Of a stretch of 37,998 nucleotides of DNA, positions 1-9,131 are shown in pieces. Source of the stretch: Nitrososphaeraceae archaeon (GTDB lineage Archaea > Thermoproteota > Nitrososphaeria > Nitrososphaerales > Nitrososphaeraceae); the NCBI GenBank assembly GCA_021325075.1, contig JAJPHX010000032.1, forward strand, positions 1-37,998, given 5' to 3'. Below the pieces are notes generated by a model. The model saw only the letters and a program-made list of their open reading frames with translations, was not told the origin of the DNA and searched no databases. Numbering within the stretch: the first letter of the stretch is position 1; each line of letters starts with the position of its first letter. A program made the position numbers and the translations under genes.

Positions 1-122
1 GTTATGCAAAATCCACGCTCAGCATTCCACGTACTACGGGGTTACTTGCATGCAAGACACGCATAAAACGGTCCAGCACGCCAACACTTAAAAAGCGGAG
101 AAAATCAATTCTACGCTCGTAT

Positions 123-281
123 ATGCCTGCCCGGAAAAACACCTCGCGCAAGATCAGGTTGATGAAGCGCACAAGGCAGAACCGCCCTGTGCCGGCGTGG
201 GTAGTGATCAGGACGAACAGAAAAGTCAGGACCAACCCCAAGCGCAGGCTTTGGCGCAGGTCTGACGTAAATGTAGGTTGA
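123..281 (+). CDS. rpl39e: 50S ribosomal protein L39e
   Basis: Hand translation: [52 protein letters not shown]. Matches the L39e pattern (RxVPxWVxxxTNRKVRTxPKRRxWRRS). Absent from the ORF track because it is under 60 aa. Lies directly upstream of L31e. Confidence 0.93.
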   Translation: MPARKNTSRKIRLMKRTRQNRPVPAWVVIRTNRKVRTNPKRRLWRRSDVNVG

Positions 282-287
282 TAAAAA

Positions 288-668
288 ATGGCAACAGTTG
301 AAGAAAACCTTACACGCGTTTACACTATAAACCTCGGCAGGGCCTGGCTGACACCACAACACAAGCGCACTGACAGGGTCATCAACATGGTCCGCGAGTT
401 TGCAGAGAAGCACATGAAGAGCGACGAAGTAAAGCTCGACCAGGACCTCAACCGCCAGATATGGTCAAGGGGCAAGACAAACCCGCCAAGAAAGGTGAGA
501 GTAAAGATGGTAAAGGACGAAGACGGGGTAGTTACGGTTTCGCTCTATGAAGACCTTCCGGCATCTATCGAAGAAGAAAAGAAGCCAGAGGCCGCCCCGG
601 TGGAAGCAGCTGCAGAGCAGCCAAAGGAAGAAGAAAAGCCGACCGAAACAGAAGCAGCAGGCAAATGA
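288..668 (+). CDS. rpl31e: 50S ribosomal protein L31e with a long acidic Glu/Ala/Pro-rich C-terminal tail
   Basis: ORF 126 aa; the core TRVYTINLGRAWLTPQHKRTDRVINMVREFAEKHMKSDEVKLDQDLNRQIWSRGKTNPPRKVRVKM is typical of L31e. Confidence 0.95.
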   Translation: MATVEENLTRVYTINLGRAWLTPQHKRTDRVINMVREFAEKHMKSDEVKLDQDLNRQIWSRGKTNPPRKVRVKMVKDEDGVVTVSLYEDLPASIEEEKKPEAAPVEAAAEQPKEEEKPTETEAAGK

Positions 669-796
669 TCGAAGTCTGTCCGGTCTGCTACAAGTTTCTT
701 TTGACGATTAACGACAAGAAGCAGATGAAAGAAGTCAGGCTTGTTGAAGGCCAGCCCTGCAAGAGCATGTATCACAAAAAACTGGTTGATAGATAA
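665..796 (+). CDS. Small conserved-looking protein with CPVC motif (43 aa), translationally coupled to L31e
   Basis: Hand translation MIEVCPVCYKFLLTINDKKQMKEVRLVEGQPCKSMYHKKLVDR*. Its ATG overlaps the L31e stop (ATGA). Confidence 0.6.
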   Translation: MIEVCPVCYKFLLTINDKKQMKEVRLVEGQPCKSMYHKKLVDR

Positions 797-976
797 TCAC
801 TTTGGGAAGTGGCAGATGTCGCACTTTGCATACGTCTCGCCGTCAAGGTGGTTGAAATGAGTGCCGCAGGACTTGCAGGTGTGGTGGATGTCGTCGTAGC
901 CGTCGGGTCCGACAAAGCTGTTGCTTTCAAGCTGCTGGCTCTTGCACGCTATGCACCTGCAGCCGCAGGATATCAT
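797..976 (-). CDS. Small Cys/His-rich, probably zinc-binding protein (59 aa)
   Basis: Hand translation MISCGCRCIACKSQQLESNSFVGPDGYDDIHHTCKSCGTHFNHLDGETYAKCDICHFPK*. Several CxC/CxxC motifs. Confidence 0.65.
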   Translation of the reverse strand: MISCGCRCIACKSQQLESNSFVGPDGYDDIHHTCKSCGTHFNHLDGETYAKCDICHFPK

Positions 977-1008
977 CTTGGCAGCTGTCGTTGAAATGTA
1001 ATAATAAC

Positions 1009-1977
1009 TTACTCTATGCTCGGGATTGCCAGCTTGATGTCAGGCGCTGAATCAGGCTCGTCCCAGTCAAGCGTGTCTGGGATGATCTCGCCCAGCGGGT
1101 CGTACCTGTCAAACCTTGTCTTTTGAGGAGATGAAGCAACTAGGTGGACGCGGACGCCGTCAGTTGCAGCCATTGAAGACATCGCCACTTCAGTCGTCCC
1201 ATCTTCTTTAAATATCCCCTGTACGCAGCCTACCAGCTTGTTCAAGTCGCCAACCGGAATTCGATCGCCGCCCATGACATACACCATTGCCCTCTTTACA
1301 GTGCTTGTATCTGACACGTCGTTATACAGCATAGCCACAGAGTCGCGAAGCGACAATTCTGAGCTCGTGCTCGCTTTGCTTGTGCACAGTATGTTCATCT
1401 CTGGCCTCACGCCGCCGGTGGAAATCGAGGAAATGACTTCGACCATGGCGCTATTTGTTATTCTGTAGCACTCTTCCTTTGAGAGATCTGGATTATTGTC
1501 AAGGAACGCGTCATTGTCAAGAACGATTGTCGAGTCTGATGTTTCGCGTACGCGCCTCAGCGCGGTGCCAGAATTAAAGATTCTATCTTTTTCAAACTTG
1601 AATGGCATGATGGCAAGCGAGATCACAGAACCTGACTGCCTTGCCATCTTGCATACGAGAGGAGCCATAGCAGTGCCAGCTCTTCCTGCAAGGTTTGAGA
1701 CAACTATAATTGTTGAAAATCCCTCCATTAATGAGGCAATTTTATCTTGATGTATCTGTACAAAAGAGCGCAGCTTGTGGCTTGATGGGTTGACCCATTC
1801 TCCAGAGTCAACAAAGACCGAGTTGCACTTTTCATTCTGGATCAAGTCCTTCCTGTCATTGCTTACCAAGAGACACTTGCAATCCAGTGCCGCGCTTGCC
1901 GCGGTCGCGATTTTGGTTCCAGCGCCGCCGATGCCCACTAGCAGCATAGGATTCTTTATCAAAAGATCGTTTACCAT
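1009..1977 (-). CDS. Divergent FtsZ/tubulin-superfamily GTPase-like protein
   Basis: 322 aa; N-terminal MLLVGIGGAGTKIATAA resembles the FtsZ T1 loop. VVSNLAGRAGTAMAP sits where the GGGTGTG tubulin signature is expected. No NxDFAD T7 loop. Confidence 0.6.
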   Translation of the reverse strand: MVNDLLIKNPMLLVGIGGAGTKIATAASAALDCKCLLVSNDRKDLIQNEKCNSVFVDSGEWVNPSSHKLRSFVQIHQDKIASLMEGFSTIIVVSNLAGRAGTAMAPLVCKMARQSGSVISLAIMPFKFEKDRIFNSGTALRRVRETSDSTIVLDNDAFLDNNPDLSKEECYRITNSAMVEVISSISTGGVRPEMNILCTSKASTSSELSLRDSVAMLYNDVSDTSTVKRAMVYVMGGDRIPVGDLNKLVGCVQGIFKEDGTTEVAMSSMAATDGVRVHLVASSPQKTRFDRYDPLGEIIPDTLDWDEPDSAPDIKLAIPSIE

Positions 1978-2070
1978 GGTCCCCGAGCTCCCCGTCCACC
2001 AATACAGAGGTCAAGTTAAAAAGCTTTGGTGATTAAAGATGAACCTATGTGGAGTGTAACAAAGTTGAGC

Positions 2071-3426
2071 TTATGAAATTATCTTTGCCTTCAACGAAAA
2101 GCTGGAAAAATCATAAACTTTGACGCGCATTCTGTCGCCAAGCCGGACTTGATCACCAGTTGATACAACAACTGGCTTGTACGCATAGTTTCTGCCCTGC
2201 ACTACCTTGCCGATTTCGTCGATAACTATTTCGCCTTGCCAGTCCTTCCAGAATGAATTGTGTTTCTTTGCAACTTTCTTAGCAAGCAAGTAGAGCCGCT
2301 CCGACCTGTTCTTGGCCACTTGAGAGCTGATGCGCTTGTCCTTCCACTTTGCAGACTCTGTTCCCAGCCTTGCGCTGTAGCGCGACGAATTGATGGTGTC
2401 AGGCTCTGCCGTCTCAACAAGCTTGAGCGTTTCTTGAAAATCATCCTCGGTTTCAGATGGAAATCCCACAATGATATCTGTAGAAATCGTCATTTCAGGG
2501 ATTTTCTTTCGCAAAGCCTGTACTGCGTCCAGAAACGTATCACAAGTATGGCCGCGCTTCATCTTTCTCAACACTCTGTCGCTTCCGCTCTCAACAGGGA
2601 TATGAAGGAACTTGAAAAGCTTGTCATTTCTATAAAATAGGTCGACTATCTCTTCCAGCATCTCTGGCATGTACATCGGGTTCATCATGCCAAGGCGTAT
2701 CTTGAAATCGCCTTCGATTGCGCAGCATGCCTTGAGAAGCTCAATGAGGCTTGAGCCGTTGTCCTTGCCATAGCAGCCATTGTCAGTTGAAGTAAGCCAG
2801 ATTTCCTTGCAACCACTTTCCACATCAGACTGGATCTGCCTCATGATGTCTCCTATCCGGTAGCTCCGAAGCCATCCCTTGGCCAGCTTCGTCTGGCAGA
2901 AAGTGCACTCGCTCATGCAGCCGCTTGCTATCTCGACTATGCTCACAACCGGGTTGAGCCTCACGCGGGGGATGTTTATCTTGTCAGATTCTGAATCATC
3001 TAGTGCAACGAGCCTGCTTCCCGTCAGGGCAGAGCTTACGACATCTGTTGTCCTGTCTATAGAATGGGGCCCAAGGAGGCTGGCAGTTGGGCTTAGCAGT
3101 TCGACTTTGGTCCTGTCTGCTTTTGGTAGGCAGCCGGCAATTACAAGAGGCTTGCCGGATTTGCTCAGGGACTTTATCCTGCTAACCATCTTGTGCTCAG
3201 TTGTGTCCTTGACGGAGCATGTGACAACCAGATTGAGCGCGCCATCACCCTGTTCTGTCGCAATTTCATAGCCGGCGCTTTTCAAGAGTCCGCTTATCAT
3301 TTCCGAGTCGGCCATGCTGGCAGAGCAGCCGTACGCCTCAACCCAGACCTTCGGCTTTGTCTCAGCACGCGAATGAAGCTTTGGTATCGACTCTATAAGA
3401 GACGGCTTGAGCGAGCGCACAAACAT
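2071..3426 (-). CDS. Threonylcarbamoyladenosine tRNA methylthiotransferase (e-MtaB/CDKAL1 type), radical SAM with TRAM domain
   Basis: 451 aa; UPF0004-like N-terminus (VEAYGCSASMADSEMISGLL), radical SAM SGCMSECTFCQTKLAKG, and a C-terminal TRAM-like segment. Confidence 0.9.
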   Translation of the reverse strand: MFVRSLKPSLIESIPKLHSRAETKPKVWVEAYGCSASMADSEMISGLLKSAGYEIATEQGDGALNLVVTCSVKDTTEHKMVSRIKSLSKSGKPLVIAGCLPKADRTKVELLSPTASLLGPHSIDRTTDVVSSALTGSRLVALDDSESDKINIPRVRLNPVVSIVEIASGCMSECTFCQTKLAKGWLRSYRIGDIMRQIQSDVESGCKEIWLTSTDNGCYGKDNGSSLIELLKACCAIEGDFKIRLGMMNPMYMPEMLEEIVDLFYRNDKLFKFLHIPVESGSDRVLRKMKRGHTCDTFLDAVQALRKKIPEMTISTDIIVGFPSETEDDFQETLKLVETAEPDTINSSRYSARLGTESAKWKDKRISSQVAKNRSERLYLLAKKVAKKHNSFWKDWQGEIVIDEIGKVVQGRNYAYKPVVVSTGDQVRLGDRMRVKVYDFSSFSLKAKIIS

Positions 3427-3493
3427 GGCAGGTATTGCAGGTACATTGCCTTGCCTTTTAAATCATGCTGGCATTGTCTCTTCCAAGATATGC

Positions 3494-3862
3494 CTATTTT
3501 TTCCGGTTCTGCGTCCAGATCTCTGTCAGTATCGTGACATAGGTGGTGACAAGCTCGCCGCATTCCATATTGTCCCGATTTTTCTCCAGATCATTTCCAA
3601 GCGCCATCATGAGCGACTTTGGCATTTTCAGGTATTCGTTCATGTATATCAGGAGCGAGTAGTACATCAGCTTCATTATGTCGCTGGTGCCAGCGTCCTC
3701 TTTGAGCTTCATACTCTCCATCATGTTTGAGACTACAAGCGAGAACTGAGGCGACAGCAACGCCTTGTTGCCTTCTTTTTCTCCAAACCTTATCGCGCCC
3801 ATATGCATGAGGTCCTCTATTGCAGAAGCCATCCGCTCAAGCCGCTGGTGGTCTTCAGACAT
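3494..3862 (-). CDS. Conserved hypothetical protein
   Basis: 122 aa ORF, helical, collinear with neighbouring minus-strand genes and with no better opposite-strand ORF. Confidence 0.6.
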   Translation of the reverse strand: MSEDHQRLERMASAIEDLMHMGAIRFGEKEGNKALLSPQFSLVVSNMMESMKLKEDAGTSDIMKLMYYSLLIYMNEYLKMPKSLMMALGNDLEKNRDNMECGELVTTYVTILTEIWTQNRKK

Positions 3863-3884
3863 TGTCAGTTGTGTAGCATCTATC

Positions 3885-4268
3885 CTATTTTAGATTGTTT
3901 ATCACCGAGCGGTATGACCTTACAAATTCCGGATCTACTATGCCCTGAACCACGAAAGGACGGCCATCTGATAGCTTGATGTCCATTGCAACTGCGCTAT
4001 AAGGGATGTCAAACATTTCAATCTTTGACTGATCTGTAGTGTCAAAAAATTTGGAGCAATTGCCGCTGTCGCAGGAAAAGCCGTAAACCCTATCTACCTT
4101 TCGGTGGCCTGAGCCAGCGGCCCTTCCGCCTGCAGACCCTCGTAACTCTTCAACCATCAGGACAAAGATCTCATTTCTTACCTGTCTGTCAAGGTAAACA
4201 TCATTCTGGGAAACTACCAGCTTACGCTGTGGCAGCTGCAGGATGGCATCGATAGAGTCATCAGACAT
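3885..4268 (-). CDS. Hypothetical protein
   Basis: 127 aa ORF just upstream of the 3494-3862 gene on the same strand. Confidence 0.6.
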   Translation of the reverse strand: MSDDSIDAILQLPQRKLVVSQNDVYLDRQVRNEIFVLMVEELRGSAGGRAAGSGHRKVDRVYGFSCDSGNCSKFFDTTDQSKIEMFDIPYSAVAMDIKLSDGRPFVVQGIVDPEFVRSYRSVINNLK

Positions 4269-4311
4269 CTCTTCATCATGACATGTATGGCTAATATTAT
4301 TTCTTGCAGTG

Positions 4312-4518
4312 TTAGCGCAAGTCCTCGACGTTCCAGTGTTTTCTTTTCCTGCCGCGCCACAGTCTTTTTATCGACCAGGGCAGGCCAAAACTGATTGGTA
4401 GGAAGAAAAAGAAGAAATAGACGCCGTAAAATGTAAGGACGATTGTAGCAGTAATGGATGCGGCAGCGGCTACGATAATAAGAATAGGGACAAGTCTGCC
4501 ATCTCTGCCATTATGCAT
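4312..4518 (-). CDS. Small membrane protein (two predicted TM segments)
   Basis: 68 aa; ILIIVAAAASITATIVLTFYGVYFFFFFLPISFGLPW is strongly hydrophobic. Confidence 0.5.
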   Translation of the reverse strand: MHNGRDGRLVPILIIVAAAASITATIVLTFYGVYFFFFFLPISFGLPWSIKRLWRGRKRKHWNVEDLR

Positions 4519-4601
4519 GGCAGTATTATCGCAGGATCAAGTTATAACGCTAGCTGTTCAATTCGTAATAGATATAATATCTGCCAACCTCATTGTAGGA
4601 C

Positions 4602-5150
4602 ATGGTCAAGACAGCTTCGTCTCCCCAGATGCTCAAAACTGGCAGCATGGCTCCCAGCTTTATGCTAAAAGGTGTTGATGGCAAGATGCATTCGCTTTCT
4701 GATTACAAAGGCAAGGCTACTCTGGTGGTGTTTATTTGCAACCACTGCCCCTACGTCAAGGCAAGGATAGGCGACATTGTTGCGCTGCAGGGCAAGTTCA
4801 AACCATCTGAGCTGCAGGTGATTGGCATCAATAGCAACGACCCGAATTACAAGGACGAAGGCTTTGACAACATGGTAATGTTTGCCAAGGATCACAGGTT
4901 GAACTTTCCATACCTGATAGACGAAAGTCAAGACGTTGCAAAGGCCTATGGCGCAGTATGCACACCCGATCCGTTCCTGTTCGTTGACGGCCGGCTGGCT
5001 TTTCATGGCAAGATAAACGACGCGCTAGAGCCTGATGCAAAACCAACAATGCCTGTAATGGAAAACAACGTGCGCCGGCTGCTAAAAGGAGAGGAGCTTG
5101 AGAAGGACTTTGATCCTTCCATCGGCTGCTCGATCAAGTGGAAAAACTAG
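4602..5150 (+). CDS. Thioredoxin-fold / AhpC-TSA family redoxin
   Basis: 182 aa; LVVFICNHCPYVKARIGDIVALQGKF has a thioredoxin-like CxxC-type active site (CNHC), plus FGAVCTPDPFLF-type motifs. Confidence 0.85.
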   Translation: MVKTASSPQMLKTGSMAPSFMLKGVDGKMHSLSDYKGKATLVVFICNHCPYVKARIGDIVALQGKFKPSELQVIGINSNDPNYKDEGFDNMVMFAKDHRLNFPYLIDESQDVAKAYGAVCTPDPFLFVDGRLAFHGKINDALEPDAKPTMPVMENNVRRLLKGEELEKDFDPSIGCSIKWKN

Positions 5151-7018
5151 CCGTACTGGTAGTTTACCCCTTTTTCTCCCCTTGGGTGGCGCCACTCTGT
5201 TTCTTTGGCGCAGGTCCCACATTCGATGCACGCCTCATGCTGGAGCGTGATTTCGCCATCTTCCATGCTGTAGCAGTTTGTGGGGCAGAGCTTTACCATC
5301 TTTTTCATGAACTCTGATTCATGATCTAGCACCTTGATGTGTGATATCCTGTCATCGTCGTATTTCAGCTGGGCAACTCGCTGTGCTATAGTAGGTAATG
5401 TTGGCTCGTATGTTGCGGCCACCGGCCTGCCCATTTTTTCTGCGAGCTCTATTGGAACCTGCACGTACGTGTCTTCAGATTCGACTAGTGGCAACAGGCG
5501 ATCATAGCCAAGTATGTTTGCAAACCCTACTGCAAGTCCCCTTAGGGTGCCGCTTGACATCAGTTTGAACACCATGCCGTAGCGCTGGCCGATTATGTCC
5601 TTTGGAACGTCTTTTGCGGCGTCGAGGAATATCTTCAGGTAGTCCTTGTCGATCTCTTTCATGTCCCGTGTGAACGGGCTTTCTTCTATCATCTGGCTAT
5701 AGTGCTCTCCCATTGAATTTGACGAAAAGTCGTTTCTGTCAATTGCGCGTGCTACTGCATTTGCAGCCCTCACAGCGTCGTCAATTCCGACATTGAGTCC
5801 TTCGATGCGTGGGCCAATAAAGACGCCCCTTCCGGCCGCATCCCCGATGAACAGAATGTTCTTGTAATATGGCTTTCTCATTGCGCAGCGCTTGCCGTCA
5901 GGCACCAGCTTTGCAGCATACTCTAGCTCGACATAGTCGGTAACAAACTTGGTGCGGTACTTGCCTTCAAGCTCGCTTCGCACAGAGTCAAGCCTTGCTT
6001 TGATTTCCTCTTCCGACTTGTATTTGCCGCCTTCAACCAGCCTTTTCCTTGCAGACGGCGAATGGTAGGCATCGCGGAGCTCATTCCATGTCTTTACCAA
6101 CTTGCTTACAGCAAACCTTACTCTCAGTTGCTCCTCCTTTGGAAGGTTTCTGTCGATCTCTTCCTTGACTGCAACTTCGTCCTTGACAAACTCGGCAACC
6201 ATCGGGTTCTTCAAAAGTGCATTCACCAGCGTGTATGGCTCCGCGGGTCTTTGCATCAACGAGTCATAGTGGTACACAGCTCCAACAGAGAGTGTATCGC
6301 GGTTTGTGTAGAGGAATCCACCGCCGATGTGGTTGAGCGTAACATCGCCTGCATACAGGTGGGCTGCTCCATCCTCCTGCCCAATCCCAAAGCGTTCCTC
6401 GATTATCTCTTCTGGCATCTTGACAATGACCTTGACTCCTTGGTACAGCTGCTCTGGAGTAAACTTGTTTCTTGCGCCCGTCATCTCGGCGATTTCAGAG
6501 TTGACACCGTCTGCAGCGATTACCGCCTTGGCTTCAAATGGCTCCAACTCGTCGGTTTCGATAACCGTCTTGCCGTCCTGCCAGCTGACAGAGCGCACGT
6601 GTACACCGGACACTATGCCGCCTCCCTGCTTTTCTGCGCTTTCGCCTGCCTGCTTTGCAAACCATGAATTCAGCTTGCCGAGCAATACAGAGTAGCCAAA
6701 GTTTGCCTGGTACTCGTGGGCAGCAGTCAGGTCCATCGTGAAGACCTTGTTACCCGAAGTGGCATGCAGCATGTACTGCGTTATCCTGCGCTCGATTGGA
6801 GCGTCTGATAGAAATACCGATCCGTAGACATCTTCTACGTTGTACGCCCTGCCGCGTTTTGGTTTTTTTGAATACAGAATCCCGCCTGAAACATTCTTTG
6901 TGCCAGCCTTTTTGCCAGCTTCGATCAGTATGGCCTGTTTGCCAAGGTTGGAAAGTTGCTTTAGCGCGGCAAGCCCTGCAGAGCCCCCGCCGATTATTGC
7001 AACTTCATAGCTTTCCAT
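5147..7018 (-). CDS. Electron transfer flavoprotein-quinone oxidoreductase, FixC-FixX fused
   Basis: 623 aa; N-terminal FAD motif VAIIGGGSAGLAALKQL, FIGDAAG motif, and C-terminal ferredoxin domain CPTNCYSMEDGEITLQHEACIECGTC..WRHPRGEKGVNYQYG. Confidence 0.92.
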   Translation of the reverse strand: MESYEVAIIGGGSAGLAALKQLSNLGKQAILIEAGKKAGTKNVSGGILYSKKPKRGRAYNVEDVYGSVFLSDAPIERRITQYMLHATSGNKVFTMDLTAAHEYQANFGYSVLLGKLNSWFAKQAGESAEKQGGGIVSGVHVRSVSWQDGKTVIETDELEPFEAKAVIAADGVNSEIAEMTGARNKFTPEQLYQGVKVIVKMPEEIIEERFGIGQEDGAAHLYAGDVTLNHIGGGFLYTNRDTLSVGAVYHYDSLMQRPAEPYTLVNALLKNPMVAEFVKDEVAVKEEIDRNLPKEEQLRVRFAVSKLVKTWNELRDAYHSPSARKRLVEGGKYKSEEEIKARLDSVRSELEGKYRTKFVTDYVELEYAAKLVPDGKRCAMRKPYYKNILFIGDAAGRGVFIGPRIEGLNVGIDDAVRAANAVARAIDRNDFSSNSMGEHYSQMIEESPFTRDMKEIDKDYLKIFLDAAKDVPKDIIGQRYGMVFKLMSSGTLRGLAVGFANILGYDRLLPLVESEDTYVQVPIELAEKMGRPVAATYEPTLPTIAQRVAQLKYDDDRISHIKVLDHESEFMKKMVKLCPTNCYSMEDGEITLQHEACIECGTCAKETEWRHPRGEKGVNYQYG

Positions 7019-8199
7019 TATTTCTTCACCTCTATAGCGGGCTTTTGCTTTCTCAGTTCTTCAAGCAAAAGTGGGATCACGTCTTCCATCCTTCCCTTGA
7101 TGAATATATCACATTCGTCTTTTATCGGCGAATTCTCATCTGGGTTTATTGCCACCACAAATCCTGACTCCTTCATGCCGGCGATGTGCTGCATCGCTCC
7201 ACTGATGCCAGCGGCTATATAGAGCAAGGGCGCTACCTTGCGGCCGCTCGTGCCAATCACTCTGTCAGGGATCATGTAAGTCGAGCTTACTCCCTCGCTT
7301 ACGGCAAATGGCTTTTTTGATATCGGAAGCGACACGCCTACTTCGGCTTCAAGCGCCTGTGCAAGGTCGGCAACCATCTTTATGTTCTGCTCAGACGAAT
7401 CCTTGATCCCCCTGCCAAAGCTCACGATTGCCTTGCAGCTGTCAAAGTCAACGGCGCTTTTCACGATCTTTCTGTCAAGCACCTTCACCCGGAGGTCGCG
7501 CTCGTCAAATTTCGGGATATAGTCGGTTATCACGCCCCGTCTGGAGGTATCGCGTTCTATTGGCAGAAACACACCGGGGATTATGCTGCAGGCCTGCGGG
7601 TGGTATTCGCGTTCTATTGCAGGGTTGCGGTTGTCGAGGCAGAGTATGGTTGTCCACAGAAACCCGGAAAAGTCGGGCCGGTACATTTCGAGTGTCTTTT
7701 CGTATTTCACCGCCTGGCCCTTTGTCTTGTGCTCGTGTTTTATCTCCAGATCTTCGATGACTAGCTTGTTGATGTCTGATGCAAGGCCGGATTCAAGGTC
7801 TGCAAGAACTGTAGACGACAGCTGCCGTCCTATGTTGTCGGCGGCAAAGAACATGTAGCGCGGCTTGATAAAATTTGAAGCGTCAGAGAACTTTTTAGCC
7901 AGCTCTCTGTTCGTGGCGACTTGGCTTATTACCTTGGTGTCGACAAGATTCCTTGAATACTGAAACTCGGGACTGTCTACGTAAATCACGGCGTCGGCAC
8001 CGTAAAAGATCAGTTCTTCGCACAGCCTGCGCATGTTGTTTCCAAGGACTAACGCAACGACCTTCTCATTGGCAGAGTACTTTTTGTTAAAGCCGTTCAT
8101 AAGACGTCTTGCCTCGCCAAGCATCTCTAGGCTCACGGGTACCGGCTTGCCATCTTCATGCTCTATCACAACGTACAGGTGCTCGTATTTTGCGCTCAT
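7018..8199 (-). CDS. etfA: Electron transfer flavoprotein alpha subunit (FixB/EtfA)
   Basis: 393 aa; C-terminal IGTSGRKVAPLLYIAAGISGAMQHIAGMKESGFVVAINPDENSPI is the EtfA FAD-binding signature. Confidence 0.94.
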   Translation of the reverse strand: MSAKYEHLYVVIEHEDGKPVPVSLEMLGEARRLMNGFNKKYSANEKVVALVLGNNMRRLCEELIFYGADAVIYVDSPEFQYSRNLVDTKVISQVATNRELAKKFSDASNFIKPRYMFFAADNIGRQLSSTVLADLESGLASDINKLVIEDLEIKHEHKTKGQAVKYEKTLEMYRPDFSGFLWTTILCLDNRNPAIEREYHPQACSIIPGVFLPIERDTSRRGVITDYIPKFDERDLRVKVLDRKIVKSAVDFDSCKAIVSFGRGIKDSSEQNIKMVADLAQALEAEVGVSLPISKKPFAVSEGVSSTYMIPDRVIGTSGRKVAPLLYIAAGISGAMQHIAGMKESGFVVAINPDENSPIKDECDIFIKGRMEDVIPLLLEELRKQKPAIEVKK

Positions 8200-9077
8200 T
8201 TGATCACCATGCCTCCTAGAACTTCGTACATCTTTGCAGCCACTTTTGCAATCTGGTCGCGGCTGGAGCCGTCGACGACTTCGGCTTTGCGGCTTGCCTT
8301 TGCCTTTGGGATGCGCTCAACCTTGTAGACGATTGTTGGCGAGCCTGGCAGCCCTACCAGCTTTGGATCTACTCCCAGCTGCTGCGCGTTAAATATCTTC
8401 AGGTATTGTTTGTAGTTTTGTGCTCGCTCCTTTGCCTCCTTTTGATATTTTTCAAAAGCAAGCCTCTGCGATACAGTGTTGAAAGATGCCTTGTACGACG
8501 GGTCGATCGCGATAAATACAGGCAGTGGCGCTTCCACTTCTTCAATGACATCATAGAACCCTTGGAGCGAGATCATGCGCCTTGCCCTGACCACCCTGTT
8601 TTGCATGTCGACATTATAGTCTATGACGTTGCCAAGGAAGGTAAAGCCAAGCTTCCACGCAGTCTGCGGCCCCGTTTGGCCTGTCTCGCCATCCGATGCC
8701 CGATGACCAGAAAACACGATGTCCATCTTGCCTCCTTCCACTTTTGAAATGCCTGTCTTGAGCACTTCGGCTGTCGCAAGCGTGTCAGCGCCGGCAAACA
8801 TCCTGTCGCTGTACAGGTGCAGCTCGTCTGCGTCGCAGAGCAGCTGCGCCTGCTGGAGCGCAGTGTCTGCAATGGGCGGACCCATAGTAGTTACCGCAAT
8901 ACGCGCACCATACTTGACCTTGGCATAAAATGCAGCGCTTGACGCCACGGCGCTATGAGGTCCAAGAATGCTCTTTGTCTCCGCCCGGTTAAGGGTGCCG
9001 TCGGCGTTATAGCTGACGTTGCCTTCGGAAAAGTCGGGTTCTAGCTTTACTATAACAGCAATTTTGAGGTCTGACAA
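8196..9077 (-). CDS. etfB: Electron transfer flavoprotein beta subunit (FixA/EtfB)
   Basis: 293 aa; IAVIVKLEPDF..., FSGHRASDGETGQTGPQTAWKLGF and RMISLQGFYDVIEEVEAPLPVFIAID are typical of EtfB. 4-nt overlap with etfA. Confidence 0.94.
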   Translation of the reverse strand: MSDLKIAVIVKLEPDFSEGNVSYNADGTLNRAETKSILGPHSAVASSAAFYAKVKYGARIAVTTMGPPIADTALQQAQLLCDADELHLYSDRMFAGADTLATAEVLKTGISKVEGGKMDIVFSGHRASDGETGQTGPQTAWKLGFTFLGNVIDYNVDMQNRVVRARRMISLQGFYDVIEEVEAPLPVFIAIDPSYKASFNTVSQRLAFEKYQKEAKERAQNYKQYLKIFNAQQLGVDPKLVGLPGSPTIVYKVERIPKAKASRKAEVVDGSSRDQIAKVAAKMYEVLGGMVIK

Positions 9078-9131
9078 CTAATATCACCTTTTATCTCCAT
9101 TGGATGCCTTTAAATGGTTTGTGAAGAAAAG

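Noticed and set aside
6062-6667. 201 aa plus-strand ORF inside the ETF-QO gene
   Set aside because: Antisense to a strongly supported CDS and has no recognisable motif. High-GC codon bias readily yields such shadows.
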